In this document: positions 1-7,403 of the stretch, piece by piece | Layout of the letters: each line of letters starts with the position of its first letter | How positions within the stretch are numbered: position 1 is the stretch's first letter | NCBI GenBank assembly: GCA_964578535.1 | Contig: CAZODI010000040.1 | Location: 1 to 30,512 of the forward strand | DNA: 30,512 bases | Direction: 5' to 3' | Origin: PHBD01 sp964578535 | Lineage (GTDB): Bacteria > Desulfobacterota > Syntrophia > Syntrophales > PHBD01 | Translations under genes and position numbers: made by a program | Notes under the pieces: generated by a model | Database searches by the model: none | Seen by the model: the letters and a program-made list of their open reading frames with translations, nothing else | Told to the model about the DNA's origin: nothing

Positions 1-232
1 TCTGAGGGTTTTTTGTTTCGTTTGACTTACTCTATTGCGAAAGGCGTGCCAGGGGGAACAAAGAACGGACGGGAGGATTTTATCTTATTGATATGAATGC
101 ATAATATTCTGAGGCAAGGTCTTTTGCGGCGGGTTGCGGATCCATCGAAACGGTGCTTCCGGTTGAATGGTTCTTTCAACCGGTTGAACGGAACGGAAAA
201 GATGCCCGTCCGATGCCGCCCGTTCGGGTACC
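1..232. other. Left-edge non-coding stretch
   Basis: I see no supportable gene here. A short frame opens at 97 but has no convincing ribosome site and no recognisable protein character. The stretch is more AT-rich than its surroundings near 60-115. It holds the inverted repeat at 159-183, listed separately. Confidence 0.5.
159..183 (-). terminator. Inverted repeat, weak terminator candidate after the secreted-protein gene
   Basis: CCGGTTGAA (159-167) and TTCAACCGG (175-183) are perfect complements around a 7-nt loop, about 50 nt past the stop of the minus-strand gene at 233. No T-run follows on either strand, so a factor-independent terminator is not established. The half-site CGGTTGAA recurs directly at 181-188. 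Confidence 0.3.
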
Positions 233-736
233 CTAACGGATCTCCGGATCGCCGATCCGGATCTTGTTTACGGATGGGCCGGCGGGAGGAGGAGATGCGA
301 GCGCCGGGGTGGGAATCCTTTCCTTGACCGGGAAATAGGCCTCCAGTCCCGGAGACAAGGATTTCTTCTTTCCCTGTCCCCAGAGGCAGTTGAGCCGCGG
401 ATAGTTGTCGGGGTCGCTGACGTGGAGGCAGGACAACGTCAGGCTGTCCGGCTCTTCATCCTGAAAGAGCAGGATATCGGACTCCGCCACGGAGGTCTTC
501 TCAAAGTGTCCCCGGAAGGCCGTCTCCTTTCCGTTCACGATTCTCGTGAGGCCGAGGCCGTCCCCGGAGACGGAAATTTTCGCGCGGCCCGTGTAGGATG
601 CTCCATCATCGGGCATGCTCCCCACGATATCGTAGTCGCCTTCAAAGAATTCATATGGAGGACGACTCGATGGCGCGGCCCATGCGGAGAGCGCGACGAA
701 AACAAAAACAATTGATAAAAGATTGATTTTCCACAT
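233..736 (-). CDS. Small secreted protein of unknown function
   Basis: I do not recognise the family. The chosen start at 736 (MWKINLL) has AGAGGA six bases upstream; an ATG at 754 in the same frame lies before that ribosome site. The product is about 167 residues. A classic signal peptide covers about residues 1-20: a lysine, a hydrophobic core and an A-W-A-A-P cleavage region, so export is likely. The mature part reads as beta-rich, with alternating hydrophobics and two cysteines in the stretch around LTLSCLHVSD and LNCLWGQG. A Pro/Ala-rich tail follows. It starts 21 bp after the isochorismatase-like gene and may share its transcript. The role is unknown; it could be a periplasmic ligand-binding or inhibitor-like protein, but nothing in the sequence decides this. 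Confidence 0.7.
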   Translation of the reverse strand: MWKINLLSIVFVFVALSAWAAPSSRPPYEFFEGDYDIVGSMPDDGASYTGRAKISVSGDGLGLTRIVNGKETAFRGHFEKTSVAESDILLFQDEEPDSLTLSCLHVSDPDNYPRLNCLWGQGKKKSLSPGLEAYFPVKERIPTPALASPPPAGPSVNKIRIGDPEIR

Positions 737-757
737 GGAGTTTCCTCTGCCCATCGT

Positions 758-1336
758 TCAGGCTTCCCATCGTCCCCGGAATTCTTCCAGGGTAAGGCAT
801 TCCACGCCGATGTTCTTCATGTCCAGGATATTGGCATCACAGATGGCTCGGGTCTCCCCCGTCGTGGCATCCGTGATCAGCGTGACGGCGTAATCCAGGC
901 TGACCGCATCATAGACGGTCGCCCGGATGCAGTTCGGGTACTGGAGGCCGCAGATGACGAGCCGGGTGATTCCCTTTCTCCGGAGAAGAAAATCCAGCTC
1001 CGTGCCCATAAAACCGCTGAACCGCCTCTTGACGATGACAGGCTCGTCCTCCTCCGGGGTCAAATCCTCCACGACTTCGGCCCCCCTTGTCCCCGCGACG
1101 GCAATTTTCCGGCCTTGCAGGAAATGGGGGAGCCGGAATGCTTCCATGTCGCTGCCGTCGGGGCGATAGTTCCGGGTCAGATGGACAACCAGACCGTTCC
1201 TGCGGCGGACAATATTCCGCAACTCCGCGACGACCTGGACGATCCCCTCGGCTCCGGGGATATGGCCGGGCGAATCGGGCATGACAAAATCGTTCTGCAT
1301 GTCGATGATCAGAAGCGCGGTTTTCTGCTCGGGCAT
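758..1336 (-). CDS. Isochorismatase-family cysteine hydrolase
   Basis: Cytosolic hydrolase of the isochorismatase/nicotinamidase superfamily, whose members mostly cleave amide or vinyl-ether bonds. The family triad is visible: Asp in LIIDMQNDF near the N-terminus, Lys in IVKRRFSGF, and the nucleophilic Cys in the NCIRATVYDA segment preceded by a cis-peptide-type turn (VICGLQYPN). At 192 residues from MPEQK the length is normal. The start is uncertain: ATG at 1336 and 1342 and TTG at 1351 are all in frame and none has a strong Shine-Dalgarno sequence; 1336 puts the first strand at the usual distance. The gene lies 36 bp downstream of the CULT-domain gene and 21 bp upstream of the secreted-protein gene. 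Substrate unknown: nicotinamidase, maleamate, ureidoacrylate and N-carbamoyl amidases share this fold. Confidence 0.88.
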   Translation of the reverse strand: MPEQKTALLIIDMQNDFVMPDSPGHIPGAEGIVQVVAELRNIVRRRNGLVVHLTRNYRPDGSDMEAFRLPHFLQGRKIAVAGTRGAEVVEDLTPEEDEPVIVKRRFSGFMGTELDFLLRRKGITRLVICGLQYPNCIRATVYDAVSLDYAVTLITDATTGETRAICDANILDMKNIGVECLTLEEFRGRWEA

Positions 1337-1372
1337 GTTCATCACTTGCAAAATAAAATCAGGTGATTGCCT

Positions 1373-1828
1373 TCAGTGCGGAGGGTTTTGCCGGACCAGG
1401 TTGTCCAGGATGAGCCCGAAGAAGCCCTCCGCTCCCGAGTCGTAATGCCACCCCAGGTGCAATGCACAGCGCCCGCAGCTGCAAAAGCGCCACCGGAATC
1501 CCGGAAACCAGGTGTATGCATGGGTGGGATTGCCGTGAAGAATGCAGTTCCAGGCTTTCGAGAAGCAACCGATGCGAAAGCGGTACCCCGCCGGGTTGTC
1601 GAAGGTGTGTTGAAAGCCGCCGTGCCAATGGATGCCGAATCTACAATCCGTGACCTCGTTGCCGCAGGCCCTGCAGCGCAGGGGATCCCACCGTTCTTCT
1701 TTTTCTTCCTCTTCCTCCCGGCTCAGAAACCGGACGTCCGCTTCACTTTCTCCCGACTCTTTCAGGAGAAGGAAGCTCCTGTGCCCGTCTGTATCCCTAT
1801 GGCCCCTGGGGACTGTCCGTGTCTCCAT
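1373..1828 (-). CDS. Stand-alone CULT-domain protein (cereblon thalidomide-binding-like)
   Basis: A 151-residue protein that is essentially one CULT domain, the fold by which eukaryotic cereblon binds thalidomide and C-terminal cyclic imides. Visible features: zinc pairs C52/C55 (CRACG) and C118/C121 (CSCGRC); three cage tryptophans W107, W113 (TWFPGFRW) and W127 (HLGWHY); and N78, F84, Y105 and Y129 around them. Spacings match those I recall for the Magnetospirillum protein MsCI4 (C24, C27, N50, F56, F77, W79, W85, C90, C93, W99, Y101) with a constant offset of 28, except that F77 is replaced by Tyr. The N-terminal 50 residues are charged and include a run of glutamates, and have no recognisable fold. 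There is no signal peptide, so it is probably cytosolic. Start ATG 1828 has AAAGGGATG about 10 bases upstream. It likely leads a transcript with the hydrolase 36 bp downstream. Natural ligand unknown. Confidence 0.87.
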   Translation of the reverse strand: METRTVPRGHRDTDGHRSFLLLKESGESEADVRFLSREEEEEKEERWDPLRCRACGNEVTDCRFGIHWHGGFQHTFDNPAGYRFRIGCFSKAWNCILHGNPTHAYTWFPGFRWRFCSCGRCALHLGWHYDSGAEGFFGLILDNLVRQNPPH

Positions 1829-2034
1829 TTCAGAACATCCCTTTCATGGGGGGAAGATACCGTTTCAGCGAACAAAAAAGAAGCTTTTTCGTCGGTGTCA
1901 TTCCCATGGGCCGGGGCCGGTTGTCCCATGTGGGAAAGACATTTCATTCCGTTTTCGACCCGGATTGATTCTATGGGAGCGGGAGATTTTCGGAGGAGTG
2001 CCGCGCAGAAGAAACGGCTGCCTGGAACAGGGGG

Positions 2035-2067
2035 GAGGGGGCCGACAAAACTCCCGTCGGCCCCCTC
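2035..2067 (-). terminator. Strong GC hairpin after the beta-keto acid cleavage gene
   Basis: GAGGGGGCCGAC (2035-2046) pairs perfectly with GTCGGCCCCCTC (2056-2067) around a 9-nt loop, 9 bp past the stop at 2077 on the minus strand. No T-run follows. A terminator or a 3'-end stabilising stem is the likeliest role. It separates the catabolic cluster from the CULT unit. Confidence 0.55.
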
Positions 2068-2076
2068 CGGGGGGGA

Positions 2077-3000
2077 TCAGTAATTCACGTTGGCAATGCC
2101 CTTGAGGCCTAAGATCTGCCGGGCCTCGTCCGGGGTCGCCGGCTCGATGCCGATTTCCTTGGTGACCCGGACCATCTTGGCCACCTGCTCGGCGTTGCTC
2201 TTGGCCATCCGGCCCTTCTCCAGCCAGAGGTTGTCCTCCAGGCCCACCCGGCAGTTCCCGCCCAACAGCAGCGACTGCGTGCAGATGGGAACCTGGGCCC
2301 GGCCGGCCACGCACACGGAGAACTCAAACTCGCCAATGTGCCGCTTCGCGTGCTCCACAAGGAACATCAGGTTCTCGGGACTCGCCGAGAGCCCGCCCAG
2401 GATGCCCAGGACGAACTGGATGTAGACGGGCTTCTTGATATAGCCGGCCTGGATCAGGAAGGCCACGTTGTTCACCATGCCCGCGTCGTAGATCTCGAAC
2501 TCGGGCTTCGTGTTATTTTCACTAAAGACCGCACAGTACTCACGCAGGGTCTTGAAGGTATTGGTGAAGATGAAGTCTTCCGTCATGCCCAGCATGATCT
2601 TTTCCCACTCGTGCTTCCACTCCTTGTAGCGTGTCACCATCGGGAAGAGGCCCCAGTTCATGGACCCGGCGTTGCAGGAGGCCAGCTCGGGCTTGTATGC
2701 CGTAACCGGAGCGACCCGCTGTTCGAGGGTCATGCCGGCTCCACCGCCGGTGGTGATGCAGACGACGGCGTTGCAGCGGCTCTTGATGCTCGTGATGATT
2801 TCCTTCATCAGGTTGATGTCCGGGGAAGGAAGCCCGTTTTCCGGATTGCGGGCGTGAACGTGGACCACCGCTGCCCCCGCCTCGTAGGCTCGGACGGCCT
2901 CATCGGCGATCTGCTGGGGCGTGATGGGGAGGTAGTCCGACATGGTCGGGGTGTGGATGCTGCCCGTGATGGCGCAGGTAATGACCGCTTTTTCTTTCAT
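2077..3000 (-). CDS. Beta-keto acid cleavage enzyme (BKACE, Kce family)
   Basis: Zinc-dependent TIM-barrel enzyme of the BKACE family (formerly DUF849, founded by 3-keto-5-aminohexanoate cleavage enzyme). These enzymes condense a beta-keto acid with acetyl-CoA and split it into acetoacetate and a new acyl-CoA. The signature VHVHAR supplies zinc ligands H47 and H49, and E255 in GLEDNLW is the expected third ligand. CITTGGG near residue 81 and the N-terminal strand ending in TGS are also typical. At 307 residues it is full length. AAAGGAG sits 9 bases before ATG 3000. It is the last gene of a minus-strand run with a permease and two dehydrogenase/reductase genes, which supports a catabolic role. 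Substrate specificity varies widely in this family and cannot be read from the sequence here. Confidence 0.92.
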   Translation of the reverse strand: MKEKAVITCAITGSIHTPTMSDYLPITPQQIADEAVRAYEAGAAVVHVHARNPENGLPSPDINLMKEIITSIKSRCNAVVCITTGGGAGMTLEQRVAPVTAYKPELASCNAGSMNWGLFPMVTRYKEWKHEWEKIMLGMTEDFIFTNTFKTLREYCAVFSENNTKPEFEIYDAGMVNNVAFLIQAGYIKKPVYIQFVLGILGGLSASPENLMFLVEHAKRHIGEFEFSVCVAGRAQVPICTQSLLLGGNCRVGLEDNLWLEKGRMAKSNAEQVAKMVRVTKEIGIEPATPDEARQILGLKGIANVNY

Positions 3001-3049
3001 GTTTTGAGACTCCTTTCCTTCATTTGCTGACTCTATGGCGCAAACGCTT

Positions 3050-4069
3050 CTACTCGGGCAGCTGCGTCAGTTGAAACAAGGACAGATTCCCGAATTCCGC
3101 CTTGTATTTTCCCTGTTCGATTCCCTTGACGGTGGATACGACCGTGTCGTTGATCGGCGTCGGCACGCCCGTCTTCCGGCCGTTTTCACAGACAACGCCG
3201 TTGATGGCGTCGATTTCCGTCTTCAGCCCCTTCTCGATATCCTGGAGCATGCTGGCCTTCAGAAGCCGGTGGGGGCCGAAGACCATCTTGTAGATCCCGG
3301 CGCGTGCCGCCATTTCGGCCTGGGTCTGGAAGGCCAGGATGTTCAGGTCTGCTCCCTGGATCTTCTCCAGGGTCACGCCCAACTTGCGGGTGACGGCGAT
3401 GGTCTCGTTGCCGATCAGCGCAACACAGGCAAGTGCCTTTTCATTGTCGAGAACATCTCCGAATGTGCAGCCCAGGGAAGCGGACATGCCGCTCAGGGTG
3501 GCGTTGATGAGGAGTTTCGACCACCGGATGCCCGGCAGGTTGGTCGTGATCTCCGTCGGGCAGATCTTCTCCAGCACGGCCGCCACGGCCTTGGTTCGAT
3601 CCTTGATCGTTCCGTCCAGTTCCCCCAGGTCCAGGGTCATCTTGTCCGATTCGGACGTCAGCTCCGACACGCCGGGGCGAAGCCAGGTGGCTCCCCAGCC
3701 GACAGCGCAGCCCATGACCTTTTCCCGCCCGACATGGGCCGCAACGGCTTCCTCGGGCACGCCGTTCTGGAGCGTACACACGATGCTGTCCTTGTGAAGA
3801 TGCGGAACGAGGGCCTTCAGGGCCGACTCGTTGTATGTCTGCTTGACCAGGTACAGCACCAGGTCGTACGTGCCCGACATCGCGTCCGGCGTGATCGCCT
3901 TGACGGGTACGGTGAGGTCCATCTTGCCTGCAATGGTCGCTCCGTTCTTGTTCAGGGCCTCGACGTGCTCTTTGTTGGCGTCGATGAGAACGACGTCTCC
4001 CCCGTTCTTCGTAATCAGCGCCCCGGAGATGGTTCCCAGGGACCCTGCTCCCAGTATTGCCACTTTCAT
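3050..4069 (-). CDS. Ketopantoate reductase (ApbA/PanE) family NADP oxidoreductase
   Basis: A 339-residue member of the 2-dehydropantoate 2-reductase family, which reduces 2-keto acids with NADPH. The N-terminal Rossmann motif GAGSLG (residues 7-12) follows the start MKVAIL directly. Family active-site positions are intact: N102 in LQNG, K185 and N189 in WSKLLINA, and E285 in TEIDAINGVV. I start at ATG 4069, with GAGG 8 bases upstream; the frame stays open upstream to 4234 but that part does not resemble the family. It is 49 bp before the beta-keto acid cleavage gene. Either it is a panE copy for pantothenate and CoA synthesis or, more likely from its position, a reductase for a pathway-specific 2-keto acid. 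The family call is firm and the substrate open. Confidence 0.88.
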   Translation of the reverse strand: MKVAILGAGSLGTISGALITKNGGDVVLIDANKEHVEALNKNGATIAGKMDLTVPVKAITPDAMSGTYDLVLYLVKQTYNESALKALVPHLHKDSIVCTLQNGVPEEAVAAHVGREKVMGCAVGWGATWLRPGVSELTSESDKMTLDLGELDGTIKDRTKAVAAVLEKICPTEITTNLPGIRWSKLLINATLSGMSASLGCTFGDVLDNEKALACVALIGNETIAVTRKLGVTLEKIQGADLNILAFQTQAEMAARAGIYKMVFGPHRLLKASMLQDIEKGLKTEIDAINGVVCENGRKTGVPTPINDTVVSTVKGIEQGKYKAEFGNLSLFQLTQLPE

Positions 4070-4187
4070 GTCGATACCTCGCGATCTCCTGCTTTTCGGC
4101 AGGCATGTTTCTCTGGATTGGTGGTTCCCGCATCCCTCCGCATCATCGATCGGGAGGATGTTCTGCCGTCCGCTGGAACGGCCTCCT

Positions 4188-4209
4188 GGGGCCGCCTGCC
4201 AGCGGCCCC
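4188..4209. other. Hairpin in the gap between the dehydrogenase and reductase genes
   Basis: The 234-bp gap 4070-4303 holds no gene I can support. It contains GGGGCCGC (4188-4195) paired with GCGGCCCC (4202-4209) around 6 nt, and a smaller stem at 4258-4272 (CGCCGG/CCGGCG). Neither is followed by a T-run. They could be weak terminators or processing sites that adjust expression of the downstream reductase. Confidence 0.35.
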
Positions 4210-4303
4210 GCGGAAGGCCGTTTCCCGGAGGCATTCTACCTTTTCCCGCTGTCTGCTCGCCGGGATCCGGCGGATGAACGGGCGGGATTGAATTCCGTTT
4301 TCC

Positions 4304-5272
4304 TTACAGCTTGCCGTGGAACCGGAGCAGGGCCAGCAGCCCGTCGTCCCGCCAGCGGGCGACTTCTTCGCTGGTCCGTCCCTGTTCCGCGGGCCGGTTG
4401 GCCATTTCCTGGAGTACGCCCTCATGGGCTGCGTCCAGCCAGTTCTCCGGCCATTTCTTCCAGTCCGCCATGTCTTCCCACCACCACTCAACGGTGGGTC
4501 CGATATGATGCATGACGCCTTTGAGACCGAAGGGGCCCCCGGCCAGATGGTAGATCATATTGGGCCCCATGAGCCCGTAACGGAGTCCGGGACCGAAGGT
4601 GACGCACTTGTCCACGTCCTCCACGGAGCATACACCGCGGACTACCAGGTCCACTGCTTCCCGGTAAAGGGCCACGGAGAGGCGGTTGGCGATGAACCCC
4701 AAAGCCTCCTTCCGGAGGACAACGGGCTCCTTGCCGAGGGCCTTGTAGAAGGCGACAGCGGTCTCGACGGCCGCCTCGGACGTCTTTTCCCCCTTTCCGA
4801 TCTCCACGAGGGGAATCAGGTGGGGGGGGTTGTAGGGGTGAGCCCCGAGGCAGCGCTCCGGGTGGGCCGACCCCTTGGCGATCTCCGTGATCAGGAGACC
4901 CGACGTACTGGAGGCAAAGATCGCCTCCGCCGGGGCGTGGCGGTCCACCTCGGCCAGCAGGGCCTGTTTCACCTCGTATCGCTCCGGGGATGCCTCCTGG
5001 ATGAACTGGACGTCCGCTACGGCCTCTGCAAGATCGGTCGTATATTTGGCGAGACCCATGGCGACATGGGCCTTGTCCGCCGTAAGGATGTTCCGCTTCA
5101 CCAGGAAGTCGAAGCCCGCCGCGATCCGGTTCCGGGCGTTCTGCAGGGCCTCGTCGTTGATGTCGTAGATATGGACGGGGTAGCCCTTCCAAAGGAAATT
5201 CAGGGCCCAGCAGGACCCGATCATTCCCCCGCCGCCCAGTACGGCTGTTTTCTTGATGTCCTTGACGTTCAT
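4304..5272 (-). CDS. 3-hydroxyacid dehydrogenase, L-carnitine dehydrogenase-like
   Basis: NAD-dependent dehydrogenase of the 3-hydroxyacyl-CoA dehydrogenase family, 322 residues. The Rossmann motif GGGGMIG is at 13-19, and the acidic residues in YDIND (36-40) point to NAD rather than NADP. Catalytic His145 lies in GAHPYNPPHLIPLVE with Glu157; S124 and N196 complete the usual site. The C-terminal segment FGPGLRYGLMGP followed by YHLAGGP resembles L-carnitine dehydrogenases and lambda-crystallin-type members more than the CoA-specific enzymes. Carnitine dehydrogenase makes 3-dehydrocarnitine, the substrate of a BKACE, and a BKACE gene lies in the same run. A free beta-hydroxy acid is therefore a reasonable substrate guess, not proof that it is carnitine. 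The gene starts 25 bp after the permease gene, suggesting co-transcription. Confidence 0.87.
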   Translation of the reverse strand: MNVKDIKKTAVLGGGGMIGSCWALNFLWKGYPVHIYDINDEALQNARNRIAAGFDFLVKRNILTADKAHVAMGLAKYTTDLAEAVADVQFIQEASPERYEVKQALLAEVDRHAPAEAIFASSTSGLLITEIAKGSAHPERCLGAHPYNPPHLIPLVEIGKGEKTSEAAVETAVAFYKALGKEPVVLRKEALGFIANRLSVALYREAVDLVVRGVCSVEDVDKCVTFGPGLRYGLMGPNMIYHLAGGPFGLKGVMHHIGPTVEWWWEDMADWKKWPENWLDAAHEGVLQEMANRPAEQGRTSEEVARWRDDGLLALLRFHGKL

Positions 5273-5297
5273 GATTTCCTCCGCGATCCGGCTCCTC

Positions 5298-6608
5298 TTA
5301 GTAGATCATGATGCCCAGGGGGATCACGATCAGGAGGGCGATGATCGTCGCTACGATGTGGCCCCACCAGATGTGCTTGTAGCCGTTCATATGGGTCAGA
5401 CCGGTGACGGCCAGGAAGGTGATGACCACACCATTGTGCGGCAGCGCGTCAAAGCAGCCCGCCGACATGGTGGCAACCCGGTGAATCAGATCGGGGGAGA
5501 GGCCCAGGGCCAGGTATTTCGGCGCCAGGGTCTCCAGGATGATGCCCAGACCGCCGGAAGCCGAACCGGTGATGCCGGCCATCATGTTCGTGGCGATGGC
5601 CAGGGAGACGATGGGGTGCATCGGCAGGGTGAGGAGCCAGCCGGCGATGACCTTGAAGCCTGCCGTGGCCGCGATGGCCATTCCATAACCGACGTCCGCG
5701 CAGGTGTTCACGATGGGGATGACGGTGTTGACGGCGCCCTTGTTCAGGGTCTCCGGAAGGTTCTTGAAGTACTTCCAGAAGAAGACGATGCAGAAGGCAA
5801 CGCCGCCAAGCAATGCCCATACGGCGTCGAGCTTGAAGGCATTCAGCATGATGACGACGACGACCATGGGAACGATGCTGAGCCACACGTTGGGAAGCTT
5901 TTCCATGGCGACCACTTCGCCGGCGACGACACCGACACCGCTCGGGGCCACGTAGCCTTCACCGCGCGCCTTGGCTTTCTTGAGCTGGTACTTGAAGTAG
6001 AAGACGTTGAAGGCTGCCACGACAATCGCGCCTAAGATGCCCAGCAGAGGGGCGGACATGGTGGACGAGGCCATGTACTTCGTAGGCATGATGTTCAGGA
6101 TCTGGGGGGAACCGGGCATCATGGTCATGGTGATCGAGCCGATGCTGAAGGCATAGGGGATCACGAAGAGGTGCCATGGAAGGTCCAGTTCTTTGAAGAT
6201 GGGACGACCGATGGGAATCAGGGCGAAGATGACGACGAAGAGGCTCACGCCGCCGTAGGTCAGGGCGACGCCGATCAGGGCGATGGCCATGACGCCGTTC
6301 ATCGGGTTCCCCCGGCCGACGACCTTCAGGATCCCCTCGGCGATGGCCCGGGCGGCACCGCTGTCCTCCATGACCTTGCCGAAGAGGGATCCCATCAGGA
6401 AGATGAGGTAGAACTTCCCCGCGTAACTGACAAAGCCCTTCATGTATGGGCCTAACAGGGTGGGAAGAATGTCCAGGCCGGAAAAGACCGCGACAAAGAC
6501 GACGGCCAGAGGGGCCAGGATGATGATGTGCCATCCCCGGAGGGCGAAGACTACGATGAAGGCCAGGGACAGTACGATACCAATGATACTGAGGGTACTT
6601 GGATCCAT
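5298..6608 (-). CDS. GntP-family organic acid permease
   Basis: Inner-membrane secondary transporter, 436 residues with 11-14 hydrophobic segments spread over the whole length. GntP proteins take up gluconate and related hydroxy or keto acids by cation symport. Family features include the N-terminal helices ending near the GLDILPTLLGPYMKGF segment, the glycine- and serine-rich re-entrant-like region NMMAGITGSASGG, and a late DALPHNG segment. I prefer ATG 6608 over ATG 6614: AAGGAG ends 8 bases before 6608 but only 2 before 6614. It is the first gene of the catabolic run and probably imports its substrate. Its leader has a 10-bp inverted repeat covering the ribosome site (6612-6659). Confidence 0.88.
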   Translation of the reverse strand: MDPSTLSIIGIVLSLAFIVVFALRGWHIIILAPLAVVFVAVFSGLDILPTLLGPYMKGFVSYAGKFYLIFLMGSLFGKVMEDSGAARAIAEGILKVVGRGNPMNGVMAIALIGVALTYGGVSLFVVIFALIPIGRPIFKELDLPWHLFVIPYAFSIGSITMTMMPGSPQILNIMPTKYMASSTMSAPLLGILGAIVVAAFNVFYFKYQLKKAKARGEGYVAPSGVGVVAGEVVAMEKLPNVWLSIVPMVVVVIMLNAFKLDAVWALLGGVAFCIVFFWKYFKNLPETLNKGAVNTVIPIVNTCADVGYGMAIAATAGFKVIAGWLLTLPMHPIVSLAIATNMMAGITGSASGGLGIILETLAPKYLALGLSPDLIHRVATMSAGCFDALPHNGVVITFLAVTGLTHMNGYKHIWWGHIVATIIALLIVIPLGIMIY

Positions 6609-6611
6609 GTG

Positions 6612-6659
6612 CATCTCTCCTTTCTTTGAATTGCTCTGGCGTACGTTTTAGGAGAGATG
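6612..6659 (-). promoter_or_regulatory. Leader stem that can cover the permease ribosome site
   Basis: On the minus strand, CATCTCTCCT (6650-6659) and AGGAGAGATG (6612-6621) are a perfect 10-bp inverted repeat 28 nt apart. The second arm contains the Shine-Dalgarno sequence and the upstream ATG of the permease gene. If folded in mRNA it would block initiation. A DNA operator is less likely because the arms are far apart. Function is inferred. Confidence 0.4.
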
Positions 6660-6672
6660 TGCAGGAAAGAAC

Positions 6673-6713
6673 AATGGGGGGCGACCCCCATTTCGGGGGG
6701 GCCGCCCCCCATT
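6673..6713 (-). terminator. Terminator after the two-component operon
   Basis: AATGGGGGGCG at one end pairs with CGCCCCCCATT at the other, and inner G and C runs extend the stem almost to the loop. It begins 22 bp past the response regulator stop. On the minus strand it is followed by TTGTTCTTT. It isolates the regulator genes from the permease gene downstream. Confidence 0.65.
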
Positions 6714-6734
6714 CTGTGATGGCTGGGGGAAGGG

Positions 6735-7403
6735 TCAGCCTTCCCAGAGGTCCGGGTCGGCGACGCCGATCTTGATGGCGTACTTCAGGAGTTCAAGCCG
6801 GTCGTGGATGCCCAGCTTGTTCATGACGCTGGTGCGGTGCTTCTCCACCGTCTTGGCACTGACGCACAGGATATCGGCAATGCGGGCAGTCGAGTTCCCC
6901 TCCACGACGAGACGGAAGACCTGCTGCTCCCGTTCCGTCAGGAGCTCATAACCCTTGGGGGCAGGGGTCTTTTCCCGGCTCCGTACGTAGCTGCCGATGA
7001 CGTCCGCCCGGATCTTGGAGCTGAGAAAGTACTCTCCCCGATAGGCCGCCCGGATTGCCTCGATGATGTCCGAACTCGGTGACGCCTTCAGGACGTACCC
7101 GATGGCTCCGGAGGCCAGGGCCTGGTGGACATAGCTTTCCTTGGCGTGCATGGACAGGACGACCATCCGGGCGGAGGGCAGGGTCTCCCGGATCAGGCTG
7201 ATCACGTCCAGGCCGCTGAGTCCGGGCATGCCGATGTCCAGTACGATGACGTCGGGATGATGGGTTTTCGCAAACTCCATGGCCTGGCAGCCGTCTTCGG
7301 CCTCACCGATGACCTCCATGTCGGGCTGCGCGTTGAGCAGCTGGCGCAGGCCTTCCCGGATGATCGCGTGATCGTCGGCAATCAGGATACGGATCTTTCT
7401 CAT
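6735..7403 (-). CDS. NarL/FixJ-type response regulator
   Basis: A 222-residue DNA-binding response regulator. The receiver domain (about 3-120) has the acidic pair D10/D11, phospho-acceptor D56 in VLDIGMP, the switch Ser in VVLSMHA and K106. A LuxR-type helix-turn-helix follows (about 153-215): LTEREQQVFRLV, then SAKTVEKHR in the recognition region. The start ATG 7403 overlaps the kinase stop as ATGA, which fixes both start and partner. The frame is open further upstream but that part lies inside the kinase gene. It probably binds DNA as a dimer when phosphorylated. Targets are not evident; the adjacent permease operon downstream and the CoA-transferase genes are candidates by position only. 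Confidence 0.93.
   Translation of the reverse strand: MRKIRILIADDHAIIREGLRQLLNAQPDMEVIGEAEDGCQAMEFAKTHHPDVIVLDIGMPGLSGLDVISLIRETLPSARMVVLSMHAKESYVHQALASGAIGYVLKASPSSDIIEAIRAAYRGEYFLSSKIRADVIGSYVRSREKTPAPKGYELLTEREQQVFRLVVEGNSTARIADILCVSAKTVEKHRTSVMNKLGIHDRLELLKYAIKIGVADPDLWEG

Noticed and set aside
1690..1730. Pyrimidine-rich tract that looks like a low-complexity repeat
   Set aside because: It encodes the glutamate-rich stretch of the CULT-domain protein on the minus strand and has no regular repeat unit.
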